Of a stretch of DNA of 64,000 nucleotides, positions 34,315-43,181 are shown in pieces. The DNA comes from Crocosphaera sp. (GTDB lineage Bacteria; Cyanobacteriota; Cyanobacteriia; Cyanobacteriales; Microcystaceae), in assembly GCF_030064895.1 (NCBI RefSeq), contig NZ_JASJEB010000007.1, positions 1-64,000 of the forward strand, in the 5' to 3' direction. Both the position numbers and the translations under genes were made by a program. The notes below the pieces were generated by a model. That model had not been told where the DNA came from and did no database searches. It saw only the letters and a list, made by a program, of their open reading frames with translations. How positions within the stretch are numbered: position 1 is the first letter of the stretch; the number at the start of each line of letters is the position of its first letter.

Positions 34315-34875
34315 TTAGACACTACATACAATAGAAGTTTGAGCAGCATCCAGTTCTTGACAAATGAACTTTTTAATGCTCTGTAACACATCAAAGCCAC
34401 CGTCTTTTAACCATTGGGGTGCATTCTCTTCTCTTTGTACGTTATACACACAATCAGCCCGAATTGTCCACTGTGCAATTCTTTCGGCTTTTTCGGCTTC
34501 AATTCCTCGATAAATCAGTTGTTCTTTGAACCAGTCTCGACTACTACTGGTGAGAAAAATGACCCGAATGGAACAGTGTTTTGCATATTTTTCTTGAGGG
34601 GTTCCAAAGGATAAAATCCCCACTAATAAGTATAGGAATTCTCGGGAGACAAAATCTAGGGGATATTCTTTCAAAGCTAGGGTAAAATCCGTTAGAGAAA
34701 TATTGCAGCTATCGTCACGACAGCGTGCATTTAGATTAGCATCAATGACTGCGATCGCATTATTAATTAGGCCTTTAACTTCTTTGGTTTCAGGAGATAA
34801 TTCCTCAAAAAAAGTAAAAGCATTCTCTAATACTTGACTAATAACATCTCTGGGCAATTCTACAAAGCTCATCAT
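34315..34875 (-). CDS. Conserved hypothetical protein
   Basis: This 186-residue protein is mostly helical with scattered cysteines ('NARCRDDSCNISL', 'KHCSIRV', 'DCVYNVQ', 'KFICQEL', 'SIVCSV'). The spacing does not clearly form a metal site. No signal peptide or known motif is seen. I do not recognise the family. It lies upstream of the MshEN-like gene on the same strand, 86 bases away, so co-transcription is possible. Confidence 0.6.
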   Translation of the reverse strand: MMSFVELPRDVISQVLENAFTFFEELSPETKEVKGLINNAIAVIDANLNARCRDDSCNISLTDFTLALKEYPLDFVSREFLYLLVGILSFGTPQEKYAKHCSIRVIFLTSSSRDWFKEQLIYRGIEAEKAERIAQWTIRADCVYNVQREENAPQWLKDGGFDVLQSIKKFICQELDAAQTSIVCSV

Positions 34876-35210
34876 GGCTTTTACCTACCTTATGGTGTGA
34901 CTGATAAGAACTTTTATGCTCCCTACCTATTAGTATAAACCTATTTGTTTTTTGCAGTGTTTATTTTTGATAATTATTCATTAAAAAACATTAATCTTAA
35001 TTTTTCCTTGATCTAAATCAGTATCATAATTATTCCTTATTTTTCAAGATGAACAAAGTTAATTTTAATGCTGACAAAAGTTATGGTATTGCGACGGAAG
35101 AAAATATCTGAAGCATTTAAAAAATTTTTTCCCTTGATAATTTGTTTTTTGAGGCTAAACTGTTTTAAAATAAGAATGCCAAATTTTATGAGAATCATTT
35201 GAGTTATCCT
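34876..35210. other. Intergenic region before egtD
   Basis: This is 335 bases of AT-rich sequence between divergent genes. I see no gene, repeat family or strong hairpin. It should hold promoters for both sides. Confidence 0.6.
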
Positions 35211-36218
35211 ATGTTAAATCCAACTCAACCAGAACATTTTCAAATTGAGTATTTAGAACCCCTTGAAACAAGAAAGGACTCAAAAAAATCCTGGGGACAA
35301 GATATAAAAGAAGGGTTGAGTCAACGTCCTAAAACTATACCAGCTAAATATTTTTATGACGATCAAGGATCTCAATTATTTGAACAAATTTGTGAGCTAC
35401 CAGAATACTATCCTACTAGAACAGAGGCTAGTATTTTAAGACAATATGCTGAGGAAATTGTTCAAATTACAGGTATTTGTGAATTGGTGGAATTAGGAAG
35501 TGGGAGTTCTACCAAGACTCGCTTACTATTAGATGCTTATCATCAGGAAAATGAGGTATTCAAATATATGCCTATTGATGTCAGTGCAGGAATTCTTAAA
35601 GAAAGTGCTATCCAATTAAAACAAGATTATAATTCCTTACAAATTAAAGGATTGGTTGGAACTTATGAGCAAGCATTAACTCAATTAAAACCCAGTGCTT
35701 GGCCAGCAAGAATGCTCTTCTTTTTAGGAAGTTCAATCGGCAATTTCAGTGAGAGTGATTATGATAATTTCCTAAACAAAATTGCAGAGGTTTTAGAAAA
35801 TGGAGATTATTTTTTATTAGGAATAGATTTACAAAAGCCCAAATCTACTTTAGAAGCAGCTTATAATGATAGTCAAGGAGTAACGGCTGCTTTTAACTTA
35901 AATATGCTGACTCATTTAAACAATAAATTTGAGGGTAACTTTGATATAGATAATTTTAAACATGAAGCTATTTATAACCAAGATAAAAAGCAAATTGAAA
36001 TGTATTTATTGTCTGAAAAAGAACAAGAAATAAGTCTAAAAAAACTTGAATTAAAGGTAAAATTACAAAAAGGAGAAAAAATATTGACAGAAATTTCTCG
36101 TAAGTTTGATGTGGAGAAAACTAAGGATAAATTAGAGTCTAAACAATTAAAAAATCTTAAAGTATTCACGGATGAAAATCAATGGTTTGCTTTAATCCTT
36201 TGCCAAGTTGTAAAATAA
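35211..36218 (+). CDS. egtD: L-histidine N-alpha-methyltransferase (EgtD)
   Basis: The start is placed at the ATG at 35211. The frame extends to a TTG at 35199. It has about 335 residues. EgtD trimethylates histidine with SAM to make hercynine, the first step to ergothioneine. Signatures are 'KTIPAKYFYDDQGSQLFEQICELPEYYPTRTE', 'VELGSGSSTKTRLLLDA', 'YMPIDVSAGIL', 'RMLFFLGSSIGNF' and 'DYFLLGIDLQKP'. It is followed by the sulfoxide synthase after 214 bases, making a two-gene pathway unit. Confidence 0.93.
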   Translation: MLNPTQPEHFQIEYLEPLETRKDSKKSWGQDIKEGLSQRPKTIPAKYFYDDQGSQLFEQICELPEYYPTRTEASILRQYAEEIVQITGICELVELGSGSSTKTRLLLDAYHQENEVFKYMPIDVSAGILKESAIQLKQDYNSLQIKGLVGTYEQALTQLKPSAWPARMLFFLGSSIGNFSESDYDNFLNKIAEVLENGDYFLLGIDLQKPKSTLEAAYNDSQGVTAAFNLNMLTHLNNKFEGNFDIDNFKHEAIYNQDKKQIEMYLLSEKEQEISLKKLELKVKLQKGEKILTEISRKFDVEKTKDKLESKQLKNLKVFTDENQWFALILCQVVK

Positions 36219-36238
36219 GCAGTAAAACAACCTTCTAG

Positions 36239-36383
36239 GCTGTAACAAATTGTCTGCTTATGTTACAGCATGAAAAAATAAGTGCCTGGACAAAAATAAA
36301 CTTTACAGTTGAGAAGAGGCAGGAGGCAGGAGTAAGGCTAAAACTATATTTACATAAGTTAATACAGTGCTGTTTACTTATGT
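36239..36383. repeat. Two hairpins between egtD and the sulfoxide synthase gene
   Basis: GCTGTAACA (36239-36247) pairs with TGTTACAGC (36261-36269), and ACATAAGT (36352-36359) pairs with ACTTATGT (36376-36383). A short heptamer tandem of GGCAGGA type lies between, at about 36317-36331. The first could end the egtD transcript. Confidence 0.6.
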
Positions 36384-36432
36384 CCGACTACTTAAAATGT
36401 ACATTTTTTATCAACAGTAACTAGAAATTATC

Positions 36433-37776
36433 ATGTCATCTCTTAAATCTCAATTACCCCTTTTTCTTGATAGCTTTTCTCACGATTCACTAATCAATTA
36501 CTTTCAAAATAGTTGGGAATTGGAAGACATACTAATGAAGAGTATTATCGATGATGAAACATTTTATCTTAATCCCGATCCCTTAAGAAATCCCTTAATT
36601 TTTTATTTGGGTCATTCGGCAGCATTTTATATTAATAAGTTAATTCAAGTTGAGTTATTAGAAATAGGAATTAATTCCGATTATGAAATATTATTTGAAT
36701 TTGGGGTTGATCCAGAAAATGCAGAAGAATTAAACCAAGCAATTTCTCATATTAATTGGCCAAAAGTTGCGGATATTTGGCAATATCGAAGTACAGCTTA
36801 TGAAGTTATTTTAGAAGTGATTAAAAATGTGTCTTTGGAGCTTCCTGTTGATCAAAAACATCCCCTTTGGTCCTTAATGATGGGGATGGAGCATCAAAGA
36901 ATTCACTTTGAAACATCTTCCATGTTATTTAGACAAATTACCACAGAAAAACTAGAAAAACCCCAAGGATGGCAATATGCACCTTCTCAACAAGTTACTA
37001 ACAATAATGACATGATTTTAGTGGCAGGAGGTCATGTTAAACTAGGCAAAGCTAAAGATAATCCTTTGTATGGATGGGACTGTGAATATGGCGATCTAAT
37101 GGTTAAAGTTGAGCCATTTTTTGCCAGTAAATATTTAATTACCAATGCAGAATTTCAGAAATTTGTCAATAGTAAAGGTTACGAAAATCAAGCTTATTGG
37201 AATAAAAAATCTTGGCAATGGAAAGAACAAAATAAGATAAAAAATCCTAAATTTTGGCGATTAGATAATGGAGAATATTACTATCGTGCTATGTTTGATG
37301 AAATACCTTTACCCTTAGATTGGCCTGTAGAAGTTAATTATTACGAAGCTATGGCCTATTGTCGTTGGCAAGGAAAAGAAACAAGATTGATGAGTGAAGC
37401 AGAATGGAATTTAGCTACTTATGGAACGAATAATAACTATCAAGTGGACATGGAAGAGGTAAAAGATTATAATCTTAACTTGAAGTTCGGTTCACCAAGT
37501 CCAGTGGGGTTATTAAAAACAGCCCAAAGCCACTCAGGGTTATGGGACTTAAGGGGCAATGTTTGGGAATGGTTAGAGGAAGATTTTAAACCACTACCAG
37601 GGTTTGAACCTCATATTCTTTATGAAGATAATTCTGCACCTTTTTTCGATAATAACCATAAAATGATGTTAGGGGGGGCTTGGGTAACTCAAGGAACAGA
37701 AACCTTAAAATATTATCGTAATTGGTTCCGTCCTAACTTTTATCAACACGCAGGTTTTAGGATTGTTAAGAATTAA
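36433..37776 (+). CDS. Thiol-histidine sulfoxide synthase, OvoA/EgtB type
   Basis: In this 447-residue protein, an N-terminal DinB-like domain carries the iron ligands H-x3-H-x-E in 'GMEHQRIHFETSSML' (about 157-165) and the early histidine in 'YLGHSAAFY'. A C-terminal formylglycine-enzyme-like domain (about 190-447) ends 'GGAWVTQGTETLKYYRNWFRPNFYQHAGFR'. The wording of the N-terminus ('FGVDPENAEELNQAISHINWPKVADIWQYR') is closest to 5-histidylcysteine sulfoxide synthase (OvoA), but OvoA normally has a C-terminal methyltransferase, absent here. Coupled with egtD it may make ergothioneine by using hercynine, or an ovothiol-like thiol. Fe-dependent S-C bond formation is the family reaction. Confidence 0.8.
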   Translation: MSSLKSQLPLFLDSFSHDSLINYFQNSWELEDILMKSIIDDETFYLNPDPLRNPLIFYLGHSAAFYINKLIQVELLEIGINSDYEILFEFGVDPENAEELNQAISHINWPKVADIWQYRSTAYEVILEVIKNVSLELPVDQKHPLWSLMMGMEHQRIHFETSSMLFRQITTEKLEKPQGWQYAPSQQVTNNNDMILVAGGHVKLGKAKDNPLYGWDCEYGDLMVKVEPFFASKYLITNAEFQKFVNSKGYENQAYWNKKSWQWKEQNKIKNPKFWRLDNGEYYYRAMFDEIPLPLDWPVEVNYYEAMAYCRWQGKETRLMSEAEWNLATYGTNNNYQVDMEEVKDYNLNLKFGSPSPVGLLKTAQSHSGLWDLRGNVWEWLEEDFKPLPGFEPHILYEDNSAPFFDNNHKMMLGGAWVTQGTETLKYYRNWFRPNFYQHAGFRIVKN

Positions 37777-38174
37777 CAGTGAACAGTGAACAGTGAACAG
37801 TGAACAGTGAACAGCGAACAGTTACCAAAAAAAGGTTTAAATCTTCTCCTTTCAAGGGGGTTACAAGAAAAATATTCCTTGTTTTAAATCTTCAATTTTA
37901 GGGAACTTTCACAAGTCAAAAATTGCAAAAATTGTAACTATTCAGCTAAAAGATGAAAGCGGTAAAGCATTAGTTTAATTCTCTAAAGTTTCTCAAGCTC
38001 AAATCTCCCTTTTTATGCGTTATTTTTAATCTTATGGCTGATAGCTGATAGCTGAATGCTTACCAAAAATTAGACGTAAAAAGTCACTCATCTTTACCTC
38101 TTCTTAAAGTAAAATAATTTATAAAGAAAGATTCTTTAATTCTAAATTCTGATTATTGCCTTGATATTACAGCC
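37774..38174. repeat. Heptamer tandem tracts between synthase and GTPase genes
   Basis: About six copies of AACAGTG (last ones degenerate) start at the synthase stop codon and run to about 37821. A second tract of AGCTGAT type lies at about 38037-38055. No gene was recognised in these 400 bases. Confidence 0.75.
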
Positions 38175-39386
38175 ATGAATCAATTTTTCCAGTCAACTAA
38201 AAATTTTTTCACAAATAAATTGCCACTAAAAAAAATACCCCAATTGTTTCAAGTTAGTGATGCACAAATGGCAGAAATTTTAGAAACTGTCAGGGAAAAA
38301 TTACCAACTACTGAAGCCATTTTAATTGGTAAAACCCAATCAGGAAAAAGTTCAATTGTTAGAGGATTAACCGGGGTTTCAGCCGAAATTGTTGGTCAAG
38401 GATTTCGTCCCCATACTAAACATACTAACCAATATGCCTATCCCAACGACGACTTACCTTTACTCATTTTTACCGATACAGTTGGGTTGGGTGACGTACA
38501 GCAAAATACCGATTCTATTATTCAAGAATTAACCGATAAATTACAAGAATCCAATCACCAGGCTAGAGTTGTTATTTTAACCGTTAAAATTAATGACTTT
38601 GCCACAGAAACCCTAGCTACAGTAGCCAAAAAATTGCGTCAACTATCACCAAAAATTCCCTATCTTTTGGTGATTACTTCTCTTCATGAAATTTATCCCT
38701 CCCAAACCGAAAATCATCCCGCTTATCCTCCCAATTTTGAAGACATTAATCGGGCGTTTAACCATCTCAAAGACGACTTTCAGGGACTTTATGATGATGC
38801 CATTCTCATTGATTTTACCCTAGAAGAAGACGGCTACACTCCCGTTTTTTATGGCTTAGAAACCCTCAGAGATACTATAGCGCAACAGTTACCCGAAGCA
38901 GAATCTGTAGCCATTTATCAACTTCTCGAAGGAGAAACTAGCCAAAAAATCGGTAATCTTTATCGGGATGTTGCTCGCCGTTATATTTGGGCCTTTTCCG
39001 TCGCAGCAGCTACCTTAGCAGCCGTTCCCTTACCTTTTGCTACTATGCCGGTATTAACCACCTTACAAGTGTCTCAGATAACATTATTAGGCAAACTCTA
39101 CGGGCAAATTTTGACCCCATCCCAAGCCGGTGGCATCGTCAGTGCCATCGCCGGAGGGTTTTTAGCCCAGTCTATTGGAAGAGAATTAATTAAGTTTATT
39201 CCTGGTTTGGGCAGTATTATTGCTGCTTCTTGGGCAGGGGCTTATACTTGGGCTTTGGGGGAAGGGGCCTGTGTTTATTTTGGGGATTTAATGGGGGGAA
39301 AAAAACCCAATCCTGCTCAAATTCAAACGGTGATGCAAGAGGCTTTTAAACAGGCACAAAATCGCTTTAAAAAACCGCGCAGTTGA
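38175..39386 (+). CDS. Dynamin/Era-like GTPase with C-terminal membrane-associating helices
   Basis: This 403-residue protein has a GTPase domain at about 40-235 with G1 'IGKTQSGKSS', G3 'DTVGLGD' and a G4-like 'LLVITSLHE', where the expected N/TKxD is changed to T-S-L-H, so guanine specificity may be altered. The C-terminal part (about 260-380) has several hydrophobic helices ('FSVAAATLAAVPLPFATMPVL', 'GGIVSAIAGGFLAQSIG', 'GSIIAASWAGAYTWALG'), like DUF697 GTPases that bind membranes. It stands alone. The function is unknown. Membrane remodelling is a guess. Confidence 0.8.
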   Translation: MNQFFQSTKNFFTNKLPLKKIPQLFQVSDAQMAEILETVREKLPTTEAILIGKTQSGKSSIVRGLTGVSAEIVGQGFRPHTKHTNQYAYPNDDLPLLIFTDTVGLGDVQQNTDSIIQELTDKLQESNHQARVVILTVKINDFATETLATVAKKLRQLSPKIPYLLVITSLHEIYPSQTENHPAYPPNFEDINRAFNHLKDDFQGLYDDAILIDFTLEEDGYTPVFYGLETLRDTIAQQLPEAESVAIYQLLEGETSQKIGNLYRDVARRYIWAFSVAAATLAAVPLPFATMPVLTTLQVSQITLLGKLYGQILTPSQAGGIVSAIAGGFLAQSIGRELIKFIPGLGSIIAASWAGAYTWALGEGACVYFGDLMGGKKPNPAQIQTVMQEAFKQAQNRFKKPRS

Positions 39387-39711
39387 ATGAAGTCAGAAGT
39401 CCCTCATTAACCTGAGTTCAATATAAGGAAATTTATAGACAACTGGTCAAAATCAAGAGTCTTAAACCCTGATTATCTCATAGAAAAAACTTCTACTGCG
39501 AACTCCGAACTCAGGTCACTACGTAGGACGCGCTATCGCACAGAGACGAAAGATGTGCGGAATGTGGGATACTAAACTAAATTTCATCTAAACTAAATTT
39601 CATTAATACTAATTAAAAGGCCATTTTTTAGCCTTAATTGATAAGAAATTCTAATGCAGAATAGGCTATACTATGAACAACTAATCTATAAATAACCCGT
39701 TCTCAACAACT
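39387..39711. other. Intergenic region before thioredoxin gene
   Basis: These 325 bases contain one short GAACTCC heptamer tract at about 39500-39515 and otherwise nothing recognised. Confidence 0.6.
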
Positions 39712-40029
39712 ATGGCACTTAAAAAACAATTTTCTACTTTTGAGGAAATGTTCTCTAGCTCAAATGTTCCCATTCTTATTGATTTTTATGCAACTTGGTG
39801 CGGTCCTTGTCAAATGATGTCTCCCATCCTAGAACAAGTGGGAACCCAAATGAGAAATCGCTTACAAGTTATTAAAATTGACACAGATAAGTATCCAGGC
39901 ATTGCCTCTAAATATGGTATTCAATCTTTACCAACTTTGATGTTATTTAAAGAAGGACAACCAGTAGAGAAGTTTGAAGGTGTTATGCAAGCTTCTCAAT
40001 TGATACAACATCTTAATCTTTTGGTTTAA
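39712..40029 (+). CDS. trxA: Thioredoxin
   Basis: This 105-residue protein has a classic thioredoxin fold with the active site 'WCGPC' at about residues 30-34 and the cis-Pro region 'YGIQSLPTLMLF'. It reduces disulfides in target proteins, fed by thioredoxin reductase. 'DFYATWCGPCQMMSPILEQV' is typical. It lies alone. Several cyanobacterial thioredoxin classes exist and I cannot choose between them with certainty. Confidence 0.95.
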   Translation: MALKKQFSTFEEMFSSSNVPILIDFYATWCGPCQMMSPILEQVGTQMRNRLQVIKIDTDKYPGIASKYGIQSLPTLMLFKEGQPVEKFEGVMQASQLIQHLNLLV

Positions 40030-40070
40030 GCAAAAAACAAAAAGCGTGAGGAGTTGACAAAAGAACTTAA

Positions 40071-40388
40071 TTATGATACACAATATTCTTTAACTTCTCT
40101 AGTATAGGAGTTGTGAATTTGAGCATAATAATTGAGGATTTCCTCAAGTCGCTGTTTTTCTAAGGCAGAAAGTGTGGGAGGATAAGCTATTTTTAAATGA
40201 TCAATTTGACTTTGCTCATAATCAAACTGTTGAGACTGTTGAGAAATCAACTCAGTGGTAACTCCTTCAATTTGAGATAAATGGGCAGCCAATTCCCGAT
40301 AAATTGCCAAGGGTAAACAAGGATAAGTGATTTTTTCTTGTGTGTGTGTCACTGTTTTTACATACTTTAAAAATTTTTTTAAGACCAA
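40071..40388 (-). CDS. Conserved hypothetical protein, co-transcribed with lipoprotein
   Basis: This 105-residue soluble protein has a helical pattern ('LPLAIYRELAAHLSQIEGVTTELISQQ', 'LSALEKQRLEEILNYYAQIHNSY'). It overlaps the end of the upstream lipoprotein gene by ten bases, so translation is probably coupled. No known motif was found. Confidence 0.65.
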   Translation of the reverse strand: MVLKKFLKYVKTVTHTQEKITYPCLPLAIYRELAAHLSQIEGVTTELISQQSQQFDYEQSQIDHLKIAYPPTLSALEKQRLEEILNYYAQIHNSYTREVKEYCVS

Positions 40389-41491
40389 TCAGTTAAGGTG
40401 ATTGTTACGTCTTCTTTGTTACGACCTCGAAGACCCAGTTCTGACTTCTGACTTTGATCATTTGCTCCTACACGACCATCAAATTCAGCTTTAACACCAG
40501 GTTCTAAGGTATACGTTGCAGCTAGTTCAACCGTCATACTGTTAATGACTTTGTTGGTTTCTTTTTCCACAATTTGTAAGATTATAGTGGAAACTTTTAC
40601 TGTTTTCCTACCATTATTACATAAGATACCGTTAATTAATGGATTAGGTGTGTCTTCACCCGTTAACTCAACTTGTTCTAAAATCAAGTTTTTAACAATT
40701 CCAAAGCCATTGGGACCAGCCGGTGCAGGAATTTGAGGTTTACCTGCTGTTGGTTGAGGTGTTCCATCTGTATTGGGTGCTACAGGAGTAGGCGGTTCTA
40801 CGGGTTCCTCTGCTGGCTCTCCCACTCCACGAGTAACCTCTAAACCGTATTGTTCCAGTACAATCGAAGGCTTGTCACCGGCCACATTAATTGCTTTAAC
40901 TATTATCTGTCCATTGGAAAGACTCGCACCCACAGTAACTTGACGAGCAACATTTTCATTAGGGGCTTTGACAATAGCCACTGGGGTTCCTTGGAGTTGC
41001 ATGACCCCTGACACCACAACACCTCTCGCTTCGTTGGGAACGGGTAAAATGGGATCAAGTAAGGGAGGCAGTCCCATATCAGAAACAGGCGTGTTTGTAT
41101 CTGGGGCTTGAGCGACGGTAGTTGGCGGTATTTTTACCTCTTCTAGCATACAAAGTCTTTCGGGATCACCAACGTTATTTTCGGCGGTTTTTTCCCGAAT
41201 AACAGGTTTAACAGGGATAACAGCAAAGGGGTTATTTCTTCCTGGTTTAATTTCCCTTCTCCTGTCACTAGGAGGTGTTGAGGGGATTAAACCTCCAGCA
41301 GCTGGAGGTTGAGACGCGCTAGGAGTAGGTGTTTCGTCAAAGACTTCCTCGGGTTTTTCTTCAGGGGGTTGGGGGGGCTGTGCCACGGGAGGATCTTCTG
41401 AAGAGTCTTGTGATCCCTGAAAAAGACCACATCCTCCCAAGGTTAGAGCCATGTAGCTCAGCAGTAACATTGATGGGACTTTTTTGACCAT
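40379..41491 (-). CDS. Proline-rich lipoprotein
   Basis: This 370-residue protein has a lipoprotein signal peptide with lipobox 'LGGC' (Cys near residue 21), followed by an acidic, Pro-rich low-complexity linker (about 30-110) and further Pro/Val-rich stretches. The C-terminal 110 residues ('GFGIVKNLILEQVELTGEDT...NGILCNNGRKTVKVSTIILQIVEKE') look like a beta-sandwich domain. It would be anchored at the periplasmic face of a membrane. It forms an operon with the following 105-residue gene. I do not recognise the family. Confidence 0.75.
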   Translation of the reverse strand: MVKKVPSMLLLSYMALTLGGCGLFQGSQDSSEDPPVAQPPQPPEEKPEEVFDETPTPSASQPPAAGGLIPSTPPSDRRREIKPGRNNPFAVIPVKPVIREKTAENNVGDPERLCMLEEVKIPPTTVAQAPDTNTPVSDMGLPPLLDPILPVPNEARGVVVSGVMQLQGTPVAIVKAPNENVARQVTVGASLSNGQIIVKAINVAGDKPSIVLEQYGLEVTRGVGEPAEEPVEPPTPVAPNTDGTPQPTAGKPQIPAPAGPNGFGIVKNLILEQVELTGEDTPNPLINGILCNNGRKTVKVSTIILQIVEKETNKVINSMTVELAATYTLEPGVKAEFDGRVGANDQSQKSELGLRGRNKEDVTITLTDWS

Positions 41492-41621
41492 GATTATCAG
41501 GCAATTGATTACTCTACAATGTTAACCTGCTTATCTCAAAATGTCGGATTGAAGACCCTAGGTTTTACCGACGGGATGAAAATCTGACCAATACATAAAC
41601 CTATACTTGGTGCGCGTGCTG

Positions 41622-41751
41622 GTTCGGAGGGAACCTCCGAACAGTTCGCTCCGCTTTTACAGCAGTTTGCGACTTTATACAATACAAGAAGTTAAGGTCT
41701 TAGAGAGTACAATTAAGCTTTAGTTGTACTTTAATGACTCGCAAACTGCTG
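41622..41751. repeat. Inverted repeats upstream of tnpB, probable left-end region
   Basis: GTTCGGAGG (41622-41630) pairs with CCTCCGAAC (41634-41642). CAGCAGTTTGCGA (41660-41672) pairs with TCGCAAACTGCTG (41739-41751), with an inner stem AGTACAA/TTGTACT near 41706-41730. Subterminal hairpins are expected at the left end of IS200/IS605-type elements. The larger repeat may instead be a separate MITE. The exact left boundary is not visible. The stretch from 41492 to 41809 has no gene. Confidence 0.55.
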
Positions 41752-41809
41752 TAGCTTGCCATAGAAAGTTTTACACACAAAAAACAATTATGTAAGCTAA
41801 AATAGAACC

Positions 41810-43051
41810 ATGCTAACCATGACCTACGAGTACAAACTGCAACCGACTCCTGAACAGATTGCCATCATTGAGCAAACTCTTGATGTGTGTCGTTCTGTCT
41901 GGAATTTTGCGCTAAGGCAGCGCAAAGATTGGTGCGCCTCTCGTAAGTCCCCTGTCAATGCTTGCTCCCTCAATTGTGAATATATCATTTCTGCTGATGA
42001 GCCTTTCCCAAATTACCATAGGCAAGCCAAGGAACTAACCGATGCTAAAAAGCAATATCCTCAGTTAAAGACAGTCCATTCTCAAGTTCTTCAGCAAACT
42101 TTAAGAACTTTGGACAGGGCTTGGGATGACATGAGAGCCAGGGGCTTTGGTTTCCCTCGCTTTAAAAACAAGTATCGTCTGCGTTCGTTTGTCTTTCCAC
42201 AGTTGGGGAAAGACCCCATTAGAAATGATGCTCTGAAACTTCCCAAACTAGGATGGGTTAAGTGGAGACTATCTCGACCAATTCGGGAAGGGTTTCAAGT
42301 GAAGCAAGCCAGGGTTGTTAGAAAAGCATCTGGTTACTTTGTAGCTCTGTCACTACAGTTAGATGTTGATGTCCCTAGTCCTATGCCTCATGGTCATCCT
42401 AGAGGGTTAGACTTAGGATTTGACAAGTTTGTGGCTACTTCCGACGGTGAGGAGATTAAACGGCCTAGATTTCTTACGACTTTACAGAGCAAGGTTGAAT
42501 TACTGCAACGTAGGTTGAAGAACAAACAGAAAGGGTCAAATAATCGACACAAGTTAAACCAGAAAATAGCTAGGCTACATCAGCGTATTTCCGATACTCG
42601 CAAAGACTGGCATTTTAAGTTAGCTCATCATCTTTGTGATGGTACTGGAATGATATTTGTAGAAGATATAAACTTTGTCAGTTGGCAAAGAGGAATACTA
42701 TCAAAACATAGTGCTGATGCTGGCTTTGGCCAGTTTGTCAATATTTTGGAGTGGGTATGTTTTCGGAGAGATGTCTACTTTGCCAAGGTAAATAAAGACG
42801 GCACATCCCAGACCTGTCCTAACTGTGGCGCACACACAGGAAAGAAAACTCTAGATATCAGGGTTCATTACTGTAATGAGTGTGGATATACAACTACAAG
42901 AGATGTAGCAGCTTCTCAAGAGATAAGGAATCGTGGAATCTTTGCGCTAGGGCATAGCGTAGTTAAAAATGTCTGTGGACTGGAAGCGACGGGGAGTATT
43001 GTTCACAATACTCTAGTTGGCACAGGACGAAGCAGAAAACTAGCATCGTGA
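41810..43051 (+). CDS. tnpB: TnpB RNA-guided nuclease of an IS200/IS605-type element
   Basis: This 413-residue protein keeps all RuvC residues: D201 in 'RGLDLGFDK', E285 in 'MIFVEDINF' and D365 in 'TTRDVAASQEI'. A CPxC...CxxC zinc ribbon ('CPNCGAHTGKKTLDIRVHYCNECGY') lies between the last two. The N-terminus 'MTYEYKLQPTPEQIAIIEQTLDVCRSVWNFALRQRK' is the helix-turn-helix typical of the family. TnpB cuts DNA beside a short TAM, guided by an RNA made from the 3' end of its own element. No tnpA is present, so the element depends on a transposase elsewhere. The gene appears complete and possibly active. Confidence 0.95.
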   Translation: MLTMTYEYKLQPTPEQIAIIEQTLDVCRSVWNFALRQRKDWCASRKSPVNACSLNCEYIISADEPFPNYHRQAKELTDAKKQYPQLKTVHSQVLQQTLRTLDRAWDDMRARGFGFPRFKNKYRLRSFVFPQLGKDPIRNDALKLPKLGWVKWRLSRPIREGFQVKQARVVRKASGYFVALSLQLDVDVPSPMPHGHPRGLDLGFDKFVATSDGEEIKRPRFLTTLQSKVELLQRRLKNKQKGSNNRHKLNQKIARLHQRISDTRKDWHFKLAHHLCDGTGMIFVEDINFVSWQRGILSKHSADAGFGQFVNILEWVCFRRDVYFAKVNKDGTSQTCPNCGAHTGKKTLDIRVHYCNECGYTTTRDVAASQEIRNRGIFALGHSVVKNVCGLEATGSIVHNTLVGTGRSRKLAS

Positions 43052-43108
43052 GGTGTTAGAATCCCTCGACTCCGTCGACGGGAGTATGTCAACAAATAAT
43101 AAACGACT
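42902..43108 (+). ncRNA. Predicted omega/reRNA and right end of the TnpB element
   Basis: After the tnpB stop the sequence has a stem (GTTAGAATCCCTCGAC, TCC, GTCGACGGGAG; 43056-43084), then TATGTCAA ending near 43092. This ending is typical of the right end of cyanobacterial TnpB elements, and the bases after 43092 (CAAATAATAAACGACT) would be the guide. The 5' limit is inferred to lie inside the tnpB 3' end. Boundaries are approximate. Confidence 0.65.
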
Positions 43109-43181
43109 TGTATTCTTGCCTTTCCACATTTTCCACACTCCCCCAAACCAAATATTGATACACCCAACTCGAAAGTGCTAT

